Part shown: piece after piece, positions 23,150-34,400 of the stretch
Numbering within the stretch: position 1 is the stretch's first letter
Layout of the letters: each line of letters starts with the position of its first letter
Assembly: GCF_024763615.1 (NCBI RefSeq)
Contig: NC_077223.1
Span: 65,472,627 to 65,536,626 of the forward strand
Direction of reading: 5' to 3'
DNA: 64,000 bases
From: Phlebotomus papatasi
Taxonomy: Eukaryota; Arthropoda; Insecta; Diptera; Psychodidae
The notes under the pieces: model-generated
What the model saw: the letters and a program-made list of their open reading frames with translations, nothing else
What the model was told of the DNA's origin: nothing
Database searches by the model: none
Position numbers and translations under genes: made by a program

Positions 23150-23299
23150 AATGCCCAGCGCACAATAATTTTTAATTATAAACATGTTTTCAATATTTCC
23201 TATAAGAGTGAGCGAGATGACTAGATGTAAATCTCACTCACTCTCATTGAAATGTCAAAAATATGTTTACAAAACAAAAGTTATTGTGCGCCAAGCATA
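23150..23299. mobile_element. MITE family E, copy 2
   Basis: Tips ATGCCCAGCGCACAATAA and TTATTGTGCGCCAAGCAT. The interior GAGCGAGATGACTAGATG and CTCACTCTCATTGAAATGTC matches 10988-11132. About 150 bp. Confidence 0.85.
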
Positions 23300-24489
23300 A
23301 CTACATTAGAAATACAATGTAAATAAAAAATAATAACACAAAATAACGTAAAGAATAAAGTTTTTAAATAGACAAATTTTCAAATACACAATACTAATCT
23401 TCGTAAAATGAGAAAACCCCAGAACACAAGAAATATTCACAAATTTATTTGCCTAAGGTGATCACAAGACGTACTTCCACCCTATTTAATCCTTTGATAT
23501 TGTACAATCAAAGCTCGATTTCCACAAAATTATTACTTTAATGCCTTCAAGCCACTAGACAAAATTGTCTTCAAATTTGATGTTACGATAGCCTAAAGTG
23601 GTTCAGACTTTGTCGTAAAACGCCTTAAGAGAACTTCTAATATCTCTGATATCAGAAACTTTGAAGGCGTGACCTCATTACTTTTCAAGTGACACCCACA
23701 AATTTATTCCTTCAAAGAGATACAACATCAAAAGCACTCTACATAAGTTTTGACACTAAACAAGTGTCTTTAACAAAAAATGTCCTAAAGCAAAAGACTT
23801 ACAAAAGTCGAATGAGAAATAAAGTAAAAAGAAAAACTATGTTTCTATGTATATTCGGCAAAAAACATCTGTAGTTAAAACTCTACCAACTAGTTGCATT
23901 GTGAATGAACATTTTACTTTTCTTCCCTTCACAATTTTGTATTTTCTCTCTTTTCACATTTTCGCAATTATGTTTGTGACATACTCAACTCAATTTCACA
24001 TCTGAGAATACCCAATTAAATTTGCTCAACGAACGATGTAATTAAGGAAAATTGAAAAATGAACAAGTGATTTATGGAAGGAAATGCGGTAAAAATTAAA
24101 GCCGGGTAAACATGTAGATGGTTCCATAAAAGAAAAAAAATAGATGCAAATGATAAAACCGGCATTTTTTTTTATATTTTTAATAATTAAAACTGCACAC
24201 TATTCTTCTGCAATCATATGAAGAACATTGTTAAGAATCCCACCTGCTATTTCTTTATGATTATGACACTTTTATTGCTCGAACTATACACAGAAGGTAA
24301 CATAAAGTAATTCCGGTAATTCCAATAATTTTCCTTACCTAGAAATTTCCCCTCCGATCTACTCATCTGACTTAGATAATTGTTTTAAGATGATATTTTG
24401 CAAACTTAATATTTTATGGAAAAATCTGTAAAGCTGCTAGTCTGTGGGTTCGTTATAATATCTAGAAATTTTAGGTTATGTGCTTGAAT
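23300..24489. other. Unannotated stretch
   Basis: No gene or recognised element. Confidence 0.4.
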
Positions 24490-25048
24490 GGTGGTAACCA
24501 AAATTCCGGAAGCCAAAACCCCGAAAATTAAAATTCCGAATGCCAAATCCGGAATGGTCGTAATCCGGAAATGGACGAAATTATATGGAGAATTATGTGT
24601 AAAAATCATTTCCCAAACACAGGAAATATTTATTTGCCTTCAGCAAGGGCGGGTGCAATCGTGGGAGTATCATTTTTAAGAATTCGGAATTTTGATTTTT
24701 GGGATTTTGGGTCTTCCGGGATTCTGGCGCTCTTCGACATTTTGCTTTTCGAGATTTTAAAACTTTTGGAATTTTCGCTCTTTGGGATTTTAGCTTTTCT
24801 GGATTTTGGTCCATTCGGAATTTTGGCCTTTTCGGTATTAAGAATTTTAAGAATTTTAGCTTTCGGGATTTTGGGCCTGCAGTGATTTTGGTGTTTTCGG
24901 TATTTTGGCTTTTCGGGATTTTAATCCATTCGGTATTTTGACTTTCGGGCTTTTGCCAATTTTGGGATTTTAGCTCTTTTGGATTTTGGTCCATTCGCGA
25001 TTTTGACCTTTTCGGTATTTTTGATTTTCGGAATTTTAACTGGAACCC
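24490..25048 (+). mobile_element. CGGGATTTTGG fold-back element, copy 2
   Basis: Short left arm GGTGGTAACCAAAATTCCGG plus a few AAATTCCG units; core with GACGAAATTATATGGAGAAT, AGGAAATATTTATTTGCC and GCAAGGGCGGGTGCAATC; long right arm of roughly 20 degenerate GGGATTTTGG/GGAATTTTGG units ending AACTGGAACCC. The 168-codon minus frame (24593-25099) is only the repeat read in one frame (PKSRKLKFLK-like periodicity). Confidence 0.85.
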
Positions 25049-25088
25049 ATTATGATAATTAAGTTTCGTACTAGAGTGCTTCTCATGT

Positions 25089-25115
25089 GCTGAACACATT
25101 TACAACTTAACCGCT
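25089..25115 (-). repeat. Left remnant of a split family B MITE
   Basis: GCTGAACACATTTACAACTT followed by AACCG matches the minus-strand end of family B (GACACACTTACGACTTAAGC). The rest of this copy is found at 29092-29164 on the other side of the fold-back element. Confidence 0.6.
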
Positions 25116-26483
25116 TAAACAGACGGAATTCCCACGGGAATTCCCATGAGATTTTCCATTCCGGATGGGAATTCCGGATGGAAATTCCCATATTGAACTG
25201 TCAAATTTTTACCATCCGCTCTATGCGCCTCTGGTGGACTTCAAGCGCAACACAAAAATGCTCCGAAGATTTGAATTTCAAATTTTGTTTTTTCCGAATA
25301 TAAATAACGGAATGTGTATTTAGAAGATATTTTACGTACTTTATTTTATTAAAGTGGCTTTATTATACCACAAGGATATTAGTAATATTATCTATTAATA
25401 CATTTCATGGAAAATCTTTTAAAATTTCTCGAGAAATGATTAGAAACGTTGTTATAGCGTAAATATCTTGTCAAAAACCCCCAATTAAAGTGGATAAATC
25501 AACGACAGGCTTTGGATATCTTTGCTGATAGTACCTATTGATTAATTTTCGTTTAATTGTAGTGCTGATAATTTAAAATTTTATAAAGTGTTGGAAGAAA
25601 ATGTATAAAATATCCCTGGGTGAGCAAGCAGTCAATTCATTCGGAACAGAGATGTTTACAAAAATTAGTTAATTGTATAATAACACTGTGCAACAATTTC
25701 AAACTTTTTTTTTGTCGCCGGGTTCTCATGCTACTTTTTCTATTGCTAGGGTCAAATGATTTACGAAAATACTTATCATTTTGATTTCATTTGGATTTTG
25801 CGACTGGTATTTACGAAAAACGGTTTTTTCCGTTTTTTGATACTTGGGTGCCTATATCTCCGAATCTACTGAACCGATTTATTTCTCACTAAGGAATAAT
25901 TTGTTCTCCTTTAGATGCCCGATAAATCCTCTGAACAGATGAAGTTCGTACAACCGACACCAGGGGCGCTGTAGTCCCATAAATGTCAGAAAACATGTAA
26001 AAATCGAAATTTGTAGCAACTTTGATCAAGAATATCTCGAAAACTAAAACTGTTCTTAACAATCTTATTTATGGGTTTGATAGAGAATTTTATTAGCTAC
26101 ATTTTTGTTCATATACAACTTTTTACTCAGATTATTTTTTAGCCTCGAAATAGAGGTTCAAACGAAAAATGAGCACCCAGCCAACTAGAGAAAACCCTCA
26201 TTATTTCACACATTTTGACTTTTTCTTTTCAAGTTGAGGTAAATCCAGGATATTTTCATACTTTTTCTAAATTGCATAAGTTTAATAAATATATACATAT
26301 TTTTTCTTTTACATCGGAAAATTTCTTAGCCCAAGATACACAGTCTCAAAGATGGCGTGACGCGCTTCATATTTCACTTGTGATTTTTGACAAAAATTTT
26401 AAAGTGCTCTATTTCGGGAAGAGGCCAAGATATTTTTTGCTATTTTTTTTTTAAATCTGACATGTAATTTTATTCTCTTTAAA

Positions 26484-26582
26484 GGCGTCTCCAAACTTTC
26501 CCCTATCATTGTAGGAAGCAACGTCAAAATAAAAAAAAGGCAATTTGTTTATGAAAATTGATTCTAGTGTATAGACACCATA
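26484..26582 (+). repeat. Family W MITE inside left palindrome arm
   Basis: TTTCCCCTATCATTGTAGGA and GAAAATTGATTCTAGTGTAT with AGACACCATA match 18766-18860. Its left tip is decayed. The inverted counterpart is at 27531-27627. Confidence 0.7.
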
Positions 26583-27530
26583 AATCGACATACTTTTGAT
26601 TTTTTTTAAATTAAAAAGTATATTATTAACATAAAAAACTACATTCCCTCAAAAAAAGAGGGTCCACTTTTTTGTTGAACTACTTAATTTTTTTTTTTTG
26701 GAAATCCCCCAAAACAATTGAGTAGTTAAACTCAAAAATGGATAGACTTCTTTTCAGGGAGTATAGCACCACAATAGTATTTACCAAAAGGAAAAATATT
26801 GAAACTTTTGGATTTGGTATTTAAAAGAAAAAAAAGTTCAAATTTTTTTTTTGGTAAAAACAAAAGTTTTTCACATTTTTAGTACATATACGCTATTTTT
26901 TTTAAAAATGTTTTAGACTTTGATCACTTTACTTTTCGAAAAAAATACAGTACGACTCCAATAGAGTCAACACATGTCATGTCTGCAATATTCTAAGTTA
27001 TTTTTCTTGTTGAAGTTACTATTTCATTCATTCAAAATTGACTCAGATTGTTACTCGACAAAAGTAGTTTAAAAGTTTGACATTAAATTTGAAATTTTAC
27101 ATATTTTTACATATTTTTCACTGTGTTTGAAATTTTTAGGAATTAATACTATCAGAGTCGTACTGGACTTTTTATTTATATATTTCGCAATAAAAGTCTA
27201 AAACATTTTTAAAAAAAATAGCGTATATGTACTAAAAATGTGAAAAACTTTTGTTTTTACCAAAAAAATAATTTGAACTTTTTTTTCTTTTAAATACCAA
27301 ATCCAAAAGTTTCAATATTTTTCCTTTTGGTAAATACTATTGTGGTGCTATACTCCCTGAAAAGAAGTCTATCCATTTTTGAGTTTAACTACTCAATTGT
27401 TTTGGGGGATTTCCAAAAAAAAAATTAAGTAGTTCAACAAAAAAGTGGACCCTCTTTCTTTGAGGGAATGTAGTTTTTTATGTTAATAATATACTTTTTA
27501 ATTTAAAAAAAATCAAAAGTATGTCGATTT

Positions 27531-27627
27531 ATGGTGTCTATACACTAGAATCAATTTTCATAAACAAATTGCCTTTTTTTTATTTTGACGTTGCTTCCTA
27601 CAATGATAGGGGAAAGTTTGGAGACGC
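27531..27627 (-). repeat. Family W MITE inside right palindrome arm
   Basis: Mirror copy of 26484-26582 (TATGGTGTCTATACACTAGA, TTCCTACAATGATAGGGGAA) at the matching position of the other arm. Confidence 0.7.
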
Positions 27628-28894
27628 CTTTAAAGAGAATAAAATTACATGTCAGATTTAAAAAAAAAATAGCAAAAAATATCTTGGCCTCTTCCCGAAA
27701 TAGAGCACTTTAAAATTTTTGTCAAAAATCACAAGTGAAATATGAAGCGCGTCACGCCATCTTTGAGACTGTGTATCTTGGGCTAAGAAATTTTCCGATG
27801 TAAAAGAAAAAATATGTATATATTTATTAAACTTATGCAATTTAGAAAAAGTATGAAAATATCCTGGATTTACCTCAACTTGAAAAGAAAAAGTCAAAAT
27901 GTGTGAAATAATGAGGGTTTTCTCTAGTTGGCTGGGTGCTCATTTTTCGTTTGAACCTCTATTTCGAGGCTAAAAAATAATCTGAGTAAAAAGTTGTATA
28001 TGAACAAAAATGTAGCTAATAAAATTCTCTATCAAACCCATAAATAAGATTGTTAAGAACAGTTTTAGTTTTCGAGATATTCTTGATCAAAGTTGCTACA
28101 AATTTCGATTTTTACATGTTTTCTGACATTTATGGGACTACAGCGCCCCTGGTGTCGGTTGTACGAACTTCATCTGTTCAGAGGATTTATCGGGCATCTA
28201 AAGGAGAACAAATTATTCCTTAATGAGAAATAAATCGGTTCAGTAGATTCGGAGATATAGGCACCCAAGTATCAAAAAACGGAAAAAACCGTTTTTCGTA
28301 AATACCAGTCGCAAAATCCAAATGAAATCAAAATGATAAGTATTTTCGTAAATCATTTGACCCTAGCAATAGAAAAAGTAGCATGAGAACCCGGCGACAA
28401 AATCATCGTTGCACAGTGTAATTGAATACAAATTGTTTTAAAAAACAAGAAGACTGTAAAATATTTTAAAATTTTATTTCCAAAAAAAAGTAAACAATAA
28501 AAAATATTGAAGTAATATTTTATATCCGAAAAGGCAGTTTATATGGTTTCTGGCTATAATTTTCATCAGTGAACTTCGATAGTTCTTACTATTCTTTGTA
28601 TTTCCTTATCTACATTATTATATTCTTTACATTTTTTAATAATGGGATTTATTGAAAAAGATAAATTTTGAATCTGCCTTTCCAATCATTTAAACCTCTT
28701 CTGAAATGTTATTGATGAATATTTAATTTAATCCAGAAACACTAATCCTTTCAAAATTATTATAGTATTATTATTCGATTTCAAATTTGCTTTTAAAATC
28801 AATGTTTTGATCACTACAGGAGATTTTACATGTTTTTTCATATATTATTTGCTTAAAAACACTCCAAATTAAATTTTCGGAATTCTCCGGAAGC

Positions 28895-28924
28895 AAAAAG
28901 CTATCTCGAGCGAGATAGCTTTTT
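28895..28924. repeat. Perfect 14-bp-stem hairpin
   Basis: AAAAAGCTATCTCG, spacer AG, CGAGATAGCTTTTT: a perfect inverted repeat with a 2-nt gap, lying between the palindrome and the outer right tip. Confidence 0.9.
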
Positions 28925-29091
28925 TCCATTTTAGAAAATTGAATATTTCACCCTCCAACGGAAAATTTCCATTTGAAATTCAAAATATTTCAAGACATTC
29001 GGGCAGTTTCGTGCACTTTTGCAGAGGGCGCTTGCATAGCAAATTTACCATTTGCTCGTGGGAATTCCCGTGGAAATTCCGTCTGTTTACA

Positions 29092-29164
29092 CGGTAAGCG
29101 GAGAGACGGCTAGCGTAATTATACTCAAAATAATGAATATGCTTAAGTTGTAACTGTGTCTAGC
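29092..29164 (-). repeat. Right remnant of the split family B MITE
   Basis: GCGGAGAGACGGCTAGCGTA, ATTATACTCAAAATA and TTAAGTTGTAACTGTGTCT continue family B from the point where the piece at 25089-25115 stops. Confidence 0.65.
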
Positions 29165-29207
29165 ACTTTACATTAGTCCTACGTGGTTCAAACGATAAAG
29201 ATCTAAT

Positions 29208-29978
29208 TTTTACTGCTCGAATTCTACGAAGAGAGCAGTATATAATCCTTCGATTTTTTCATTCCCCAAATTTCCACCTTCCACCTCCCGGAGACCACTT
29301 TTCTCAGCAAATCTTCACGTTTCAGACGATTTCTGAGAAATGTCGTCACGCTGTTTGTCTATCTGTCCATCTATCCGTCTGTCCGTCAGGCTGTCGTCAG
29401 CTCTAGAGGCCAAACGGTTAGAGATAGCGACTTGAGACCTTCGGGGACCCCCCATAAGTCGACCCAGGATCGTTAACATGCCCCTCATTTTCCCCTTCCC
29501 ATTCCCCTCCAAAACTATGTTTTTTTGGGATTGCTCGAAAACGCGTCTTGCGATTTTTTCATTTTTGGATATATTTTAGAGATTACAAAGGCGATCATTA
29601 CGTCCATATACGAAAATACCATTGAATCATTCCTAATAACGGGTTTGAAGGTTAACGGTTAGAAAGGCGCATTTATTAAGCAAATGGGGTCATGTTTGGG
29701 GTCGTTGGAAAGGACTTGGAATTTCATACAAAACTGAACCTATTCCAATCGGTTTTGAATCGGTAATGAACCGGTTCATAACCGATAAAAATTTTTAGCT
29801 GAAAATCAATCCGATTACTCTTAAAACTTTTTTGGGGGATAGTTTGAGAGATTTATGTATCGGTTCAAATCGGTTGAGAACCGGTAAACGGTAAATGATG
29901 CGAAAGTACTTTTACGATATAGTATCTAAGTCACGAGTTCGAGCATTTCGCAAAATCTGGGACGTTTTGCCACCCATT
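29208..29978 (-). repeat. Repeat A, copy A5, most complete
   Basis: Read on the minus strand it starts at GGTGGCAAAACGTCCCAG, passes the CGGTTCTCAACCG-type blocks, TTGCGATTTTTTCATT (plus strand), the GGACAGACGGATAGATGG segment and the TTTCTCAGAAATCGTCTGAA segment. It ends in a small hairpin ACTGCTC (29212-29218) / GAGCAGT (29233-29239). The 65-codon frame 29315-29512 reads through the repeat. This is the best reference copy for the family in this window. Confidence 0.8.
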
Positions 29979-32387
29979 TTTTAAATGTGTTCACTCACAA
30001 GCCGACTTAAGCTACTTCAAGAGAAATTTAATCCAAAATCAAAACAAACAATTAATAAACCCATCATGAAAAATCACAAGTTCGAGCAATCTACAAAGCT
30101 TTAACGCATTGTCATCCTTTCCATCAAACATTGTATTTCAGGAAAATGTGAGAAAATTCTTCAGCATCTATTACCTCATCCATTTTATTATATTACACAT
30201 AAATTCTCCAACAATGTATACACAAAATATATATTTTAAAAACATAGAACAAAGAAGAGAAAATTCTGAGAAAATTTCTTAGAATTAAATTTGCCTTCCT
30301 TATTCAACTTCCTTTTTACTATCACCCATCCCCTCCATATAACCTTCTTTCATGAGTAAAGACTATTTCCTTGACTTTTCTCATGTCTGTTCACGAGTAC
30401 TTCATAAAATGCAGAAGATCCAGAAGTTAGATGAAGAACTTCTCGACAGTGATATTTCCTCCATAAGAAATATCCCATAAAGAATGAATCAAAATCACTC
30501 TCATATCAATTCCGTTGTTGATGTATACAGAAAAAAAAATTATTCACAAGCAATCAATTGTACCCTCCTATATCTAGTATACCAGTTAATATTTTCAATT
30601 CAACCACTACAATTCACTATACAATACCCAGTACTACTAGCTATTTTGAAATTGAATCAATTTCTCTTTCTTTTTTTTTGGACTATGGAAGGAAAAAGAG
30701 AACAACACAAAAGCATAATATAAATCCCAATTCACAGGAAAATCCAGCTACGAATCCTTTTTACATGCTATTCATTTGTCTATCCTCTAAAATATCCCCT
30801 GAATATCTCTTGCTTTTTCCACCACACTGTACAATCTTCTCTCATGGCAAATGTTTTATGGACAATTTTGGGATTTTGTTATAAGGAAAAGAGCTCGTTT
30901 CCAAGTTTTCCATTCTTCACTCTCTATATTCTTTCTGACATCCACTTTTACAAAGGAAATTTGCCCTTAAAGTTTCATAAATCCCTAAATCACTTACACA
31001 AATCAATTACTAGTCCCTTTTGTTGGGATTTTTTCCGTATCCACGAATGATCTTACTTAGAAATCAAAAAGGAAAGGTATAAACTCAAGATTTATTTTGA
31101 CAAAAAATATATCGAAAGTTTGTATATTATAAAATTTATATAAAAATCTACACATCTGAATAAGTAAAATTTTAAATTAGAATGAAAAGAACTTTTCAAC
31201 AAGTCAAAGAGTATTCAGAGTTAAGAGCCATTGATAAGCCTTGATCCAGCTTATTCTAGATATAGAAGAAATTATTAAAAAAAAGCCAAACTAGAGAAAC
31301 TAACTAGGGGAACATTGGATATGCTCATGATGTGTTAATCCGAAAATTTCAAAACTAATCTTCCAAGACGAAAGTTCAGTTAGGCTTTTTGTTCGTGAAT
31401 GCATTTGTGACCTTCAATCATTCCTTCAAAGAGATTTTCAAGGTTAAACTTTGAAAGACTTTAGTCCTTTAGTAAGATTATTTCTTAACACATTGGGACG
31501 AGTATGGATTCATTGTAAAGGTTCTTGATTCTCTGCTATAATCGGTACCAGCTGGACACCAACCGATATTAATTTATCATTAATGTTCCAAAAAGGTTTA
31601 TAGACCGGGTTAAATGAATTGATGAACCAGTAAAAATTAAAATAAAATATTCAACTGAGAAACTCCTCGAAAGAATAAGTTTACACGTAGAAATTTTCAT
31701 CTTTAATTTTTTTAAACATTATTCTTTCCGTATCTTTTTGCCAAACTTTACGCCAAGACAAGAGAAAATCTCTCAAGACGTCCAAGTGAACAGTTGAAGG
31801 GCAAAAAAGACTGAAAGAAATAAAACACCATCAGTGTTCTGACGACGACGGTGGCAACGATGACGCTGACGACAATAATAAAAAGGCTTCATTTTATGTG
31901 CGATACAGAGCAAAACCATTTTATATAAACACGCATTTGGTGGGTGTTCTTGGAAGAACATTTCAGAATTTTTTTTCCATCCTTCACATTTCGCCCTTCT
32001 ACTTCCTTATCCTTAATGCCCACTTTTGCAATTTTTGTTGTCATGAAAGTGATACTCCACTTTTCCTTGTATCTTCCATTATGCTCTTTCACTCAAGCAC
32101 TGGTCGGCAAAAAAAAAACAAATTTCATCTTACCCCATACACCAATCTAAACCACACTTTCTTATTAACATCAAGTCAAACACTTATAAAAATGCGGTAA
32201 AACCAAGTTATATCACTAATGAATCTACATTAAGTTATTTCCTTTTCACAACTTTTCACACACGAAACTCCTCGAAAATATCTCTACAAATTTCTGTTCC
32301 TGGAAATTTAATTTTTTTTTATTTTAATCAAAAAGGAATAGAATTAACAACCCTCAGAACAACAGAAATTAAAAGAGAAAAATAAAG
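29979..32387. other. 2.4-kb stretch without recognised features
   Basis: Chance frames (30558-30884, 31898-32200 and others) with low-complexity translations. The phrase CTAGGGGAACATTGG near 31306 resembles a TA-element tip but has no partner end. Confidence 0.4.
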
Positions 32388-33030
32388 GGGTGGCAAAGTG
32401 TCCCAGGCTTTGCAAAATTCTCGAACTCGTGACTAAGATGCTATACCGCAAAAGTACTTTCGCATCATTTACCATTTACCGGTTATCAACCGATCTGAAC
32501 CGATTTATAAATTTCTCAAAAGATCCCCCCAAAATACTTTTAAAAGTAATAGGATTGATTTTCAGATAAAAATTTTTTATCGGTTATGAGCCGCTTCATT
32601 ACCGATTCAGAACCGTTTGGAACCAGTTCAGTTTTATAGGAAATTCCAAGACCTTTCCAACGACCCCAAACATGACCCCATTTGCTTAATAAAGCGATCT
32701 CTAATGTTTTTTTAACCTTTGACCTTGAAAAACCGTTATTAGGAATGATTCAACGGTATTTTCGTATATGGATGAAATGTTCGACTGGGTAATCTCTAAA
32801 ATAAGGACATGTTAACGATCCTGAGTCGACTTATGGGGGGGTCCCCCTTAGGTTCCAAGTCGCTATCTCTAACCGTTTGGACTCTAGAACTGATAACAGC
32901 CGGACGGACAGACGGACAAACAGCATGACAACATTTCTCAGAAATCGTCTGAATGGTGAAGATTTGTTGAGAAAAGTGGTTTCCGGGGGGTGGAACGTGA
33001 AAATTTGGGGGTGAAAAAATCGAGAGATTA
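32388..33030 (+). repeat. Repeat A, copy A6
   Basis: GGGGTGGCAAAGTGTCCCAG at the left, then the same ordered blocks as A5. A gap near 32805 removes the GCAAGACGCGTTTTC portion. The right end runs into the TA of element P1, and the terminal hairpin seen in A5 is missing. Confidence 0.8.
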
Positions 33031-34102
33031 TAGGGGAAAGGCTCATAATTTTGTCCAGTTTCTTATTTTGGACACTTTGAGGATAAAATTGGACAATAAA
33101 AATAAATTTATTAAAATTATGGATTTTTATTCCAATATTTGATGAATAATTAATTCTGTTTAAATATTTGTTCTTTTTGTATAATTTTAACACTAAATAC
33201 GTTAAATTTTGAATAGGATTTGAGTTGAAATTGCTTTGTTGAAAATTCAGTGTGAGCAATTGCTTACGACAAATATGACAGAACTTCGTGTTTACTTCAG
33301 TCTTATTTAGCTGTGGTGAAATACTAGCAATATTTCTTCGGTTTTTTTGAGTGATATTATTGAATACTCATTGAATATTGTGTTGATTCACGTTAGTGGT
33401 GATTTGTACATTTGATCTGAAGTGAGATTTGCCTTGTGAATTAGATTTTTCGTGTGAAAAATGGGAAATATTTTAAGACATTTACCAGTGAGGTGATGGC
33501 TCTTATTTTGGACAGGTGTTTTTCTCACGAAATTTCGTGAAGTTTTAGCTTTTGTGATGACTAGGTTGGACAAATGGCTGGAGAAACAAAGGGGCATCAT
33601 CTCTACGAAAGAGATGTAGCGAGAAATGCCTTGAAAGGCTCCCGGAAAGGTCAGGGAATTAGCGAATCCGCACGTACTTTGAGTACCGAAGTCAACTCAC
33701 TGTAATGAATGATATGGAAAGTTTCTGGGCTTCTTGTGACATTCTACGTTTCCCTTACATGAACAGGAAGAGGACTTGTTAAGATTGGTTCATCAAATGA
33801 AGAACAATGAGCATCCTGTTGAGGCGGATTAGCTGTCCAAATTTACAGCCAAGTTGTCTAAATTAATAACCAAGTTGTCCAAAATAAAAGTCACATTCAC
33901 CTCTACATATCAATTCATTTTTAAACGTATTAAAACTAATTTTAGTAAAAATAAGACGATAAATAGCTTGCTAAGTTTCTAAACAACCCTTCTGAAAAGA
34001 GAGTAACAAAAAAAGTCAATTAGTATTGAAAATATCGCACTTTAAACTTGGAACATCGATGCTTATAAGCAGACTGGGCAAAATTATTAGCCCTTACCCT
34101 AA
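33031..34102 (+). mobile_element. TA-flanked element P, copy 1
   Basis: TA GGGGAAAGGCTCATAATTTT at the left, with the paired phrase TTTTGTCCAG and ATTTTGGACAC; right end TAGCCCTTACCC TA, preceded by several TTGTCCAAA/TTGTCTAAA phrases. The interior is collinear with 57541-58684 (AACACTAAATACGTT, TTGAAAATTCAGTGTGAGCA, ACCGAAGTCAACTC). It contains a short coding remnant at 33574-33705. Confidence 0.75.
33574..33705 (+). pseudogene. Remnant of a helix-turn-helix (pogo/pipsqueak-like) N-terminus
   Basis: ATG at 33574 opens 43 codons ending TAA at 33703. The residues LYERDVARNALKGSRKGQG then ISESARTLSTEVNSL follow the spacing of a pipsqueak/CENP-B type helix-turn-helix (Y-x3-D-x3-AL, G-IS-x-AA, V-x-x-L). 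Diverged related DNA is present in the second copy (around 58200-58320) but interrupted by stops. Known pogo-like transposases carry such a domain at the N-terminus; the identification here is inferred by eye and no catalytic D-D-D region was found. Confidence 0.3.
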
Positions 34103-34189
34103 GCCTTTATGTTTTCAGGCATATATTTTTTCCGAGTGCTAGGGCACTAGCTGTTATCAGACCTTCGCTTAGGAATAGTTTGGAGGTTG

Positions 34190-34400
34190 ATCATCAACGT
34201 TAAGACAGCGATGGCCGCAAGGTAAGTTGGGTGAATCATGAACAATAGTCAATGGTTATGAAAAAATAATTACAATATAATACAATTTGAAATGAAATAT
34301 TACACCTTTGAAATAGGGCTTTTTCACCTATTGTTAAATAGAACTGAGCTTTATAATAACGTTATTCAGCTTCATAAATTGGTTTGTGGGGCTGATATCA
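34190..34400. repeat. Decayed family G-like element
   Basis: AACTGAGCTTTATAATAACG and TTATTCAGCTTCATAAATTG match the centre of family G at 39009-39226 and 62118-62308; the ends are eroded. A short repeat fragment (GGTTGATCATCAACGTTAAG) lies just to its left. Confidence 0.5.

Larger units (their letters stand above)
25684..28418. repeat. Giant near-perfect palindrome (about 1.24-kb arms, 270-bp spacer)
   Basis: Left arm 25684-26921 and right arm 27192-28418 are inverted copies differing by only scattered bases and homopolymer lengths over the parts I compared. Tips are CACTGTGCAAC and GTTGCACAGTG; TAA precedes the left tip and follows the right one, a possible 3-bp duplication. The 79-codon frames at 26215-26454 (+) and 27658-27897 (-) are identical because of the palindrome, resemble nothing I know and are not called as genes. 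The tip CACTGTG also fits the CACWRTG start of Transib elements, but the flanks do not form a 5-bp duplication. Confidence 0.9.
25116..29089. mobile_element. Outer fold-back element of about 4 kb
   Basis: Inverted ends TAAACAGACGGAATTCCCAC at the left and GTGGAAATTCCGTCTGTTTA at the right. The inverted similarity continues inward in diverged form (ATGCGCCTCTGG against CAGAGGGCGCTTGCAT read inverted; TTTGAATTTCAAAT against ATTTGAAATTCAAA). It contains a 2.7-kb palindrome and interrupts a family B MITE. Short flanking similarity (TTAACCG against GTAAGCGG) may be an eroded target duplication. No transposase was recognised. Confidence 0.7.

Noticed and set aside
24593..25099. 168-codon minus-strand open frame
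   Set aside because: The translation is a periodic KIPK/SQN/PKS pattern produced by CGGGATTTTGG-type units of a fold-back arm; the same applies to frames at 24571-24885, 47536-47859, 49736-50171 and 61344-61809.
26215..27897. Identical 79-codon frames on opposite strands
   Set aside because: Identity follows from the palindrome; the peptide has no recognisable domain and no regulatory context.
25684..28418. Palindrome as an assembly artefact
   Set aside because: The arms differ at scattered positions, a 270-bp spacer separates them, and defined tips match in inverse order; an artefact would give exact arms. Long reads should still confirm.
25684..28418. Transib assignment from tip CACTGTG
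   Set aside because: The tip fits CACWRTG, but no 5-bp target duplication is present (AATAA against TAATT).
31306..31325. CTAGGGGAACATTGG as a TA-element end
   Set aside because: No inverted partner within 1 kb.
32831..33259. 142-codon minus-strand frame
   Set aside because: It runs across the junction of repeat A and element P, so it cannot be an ancestral gene.
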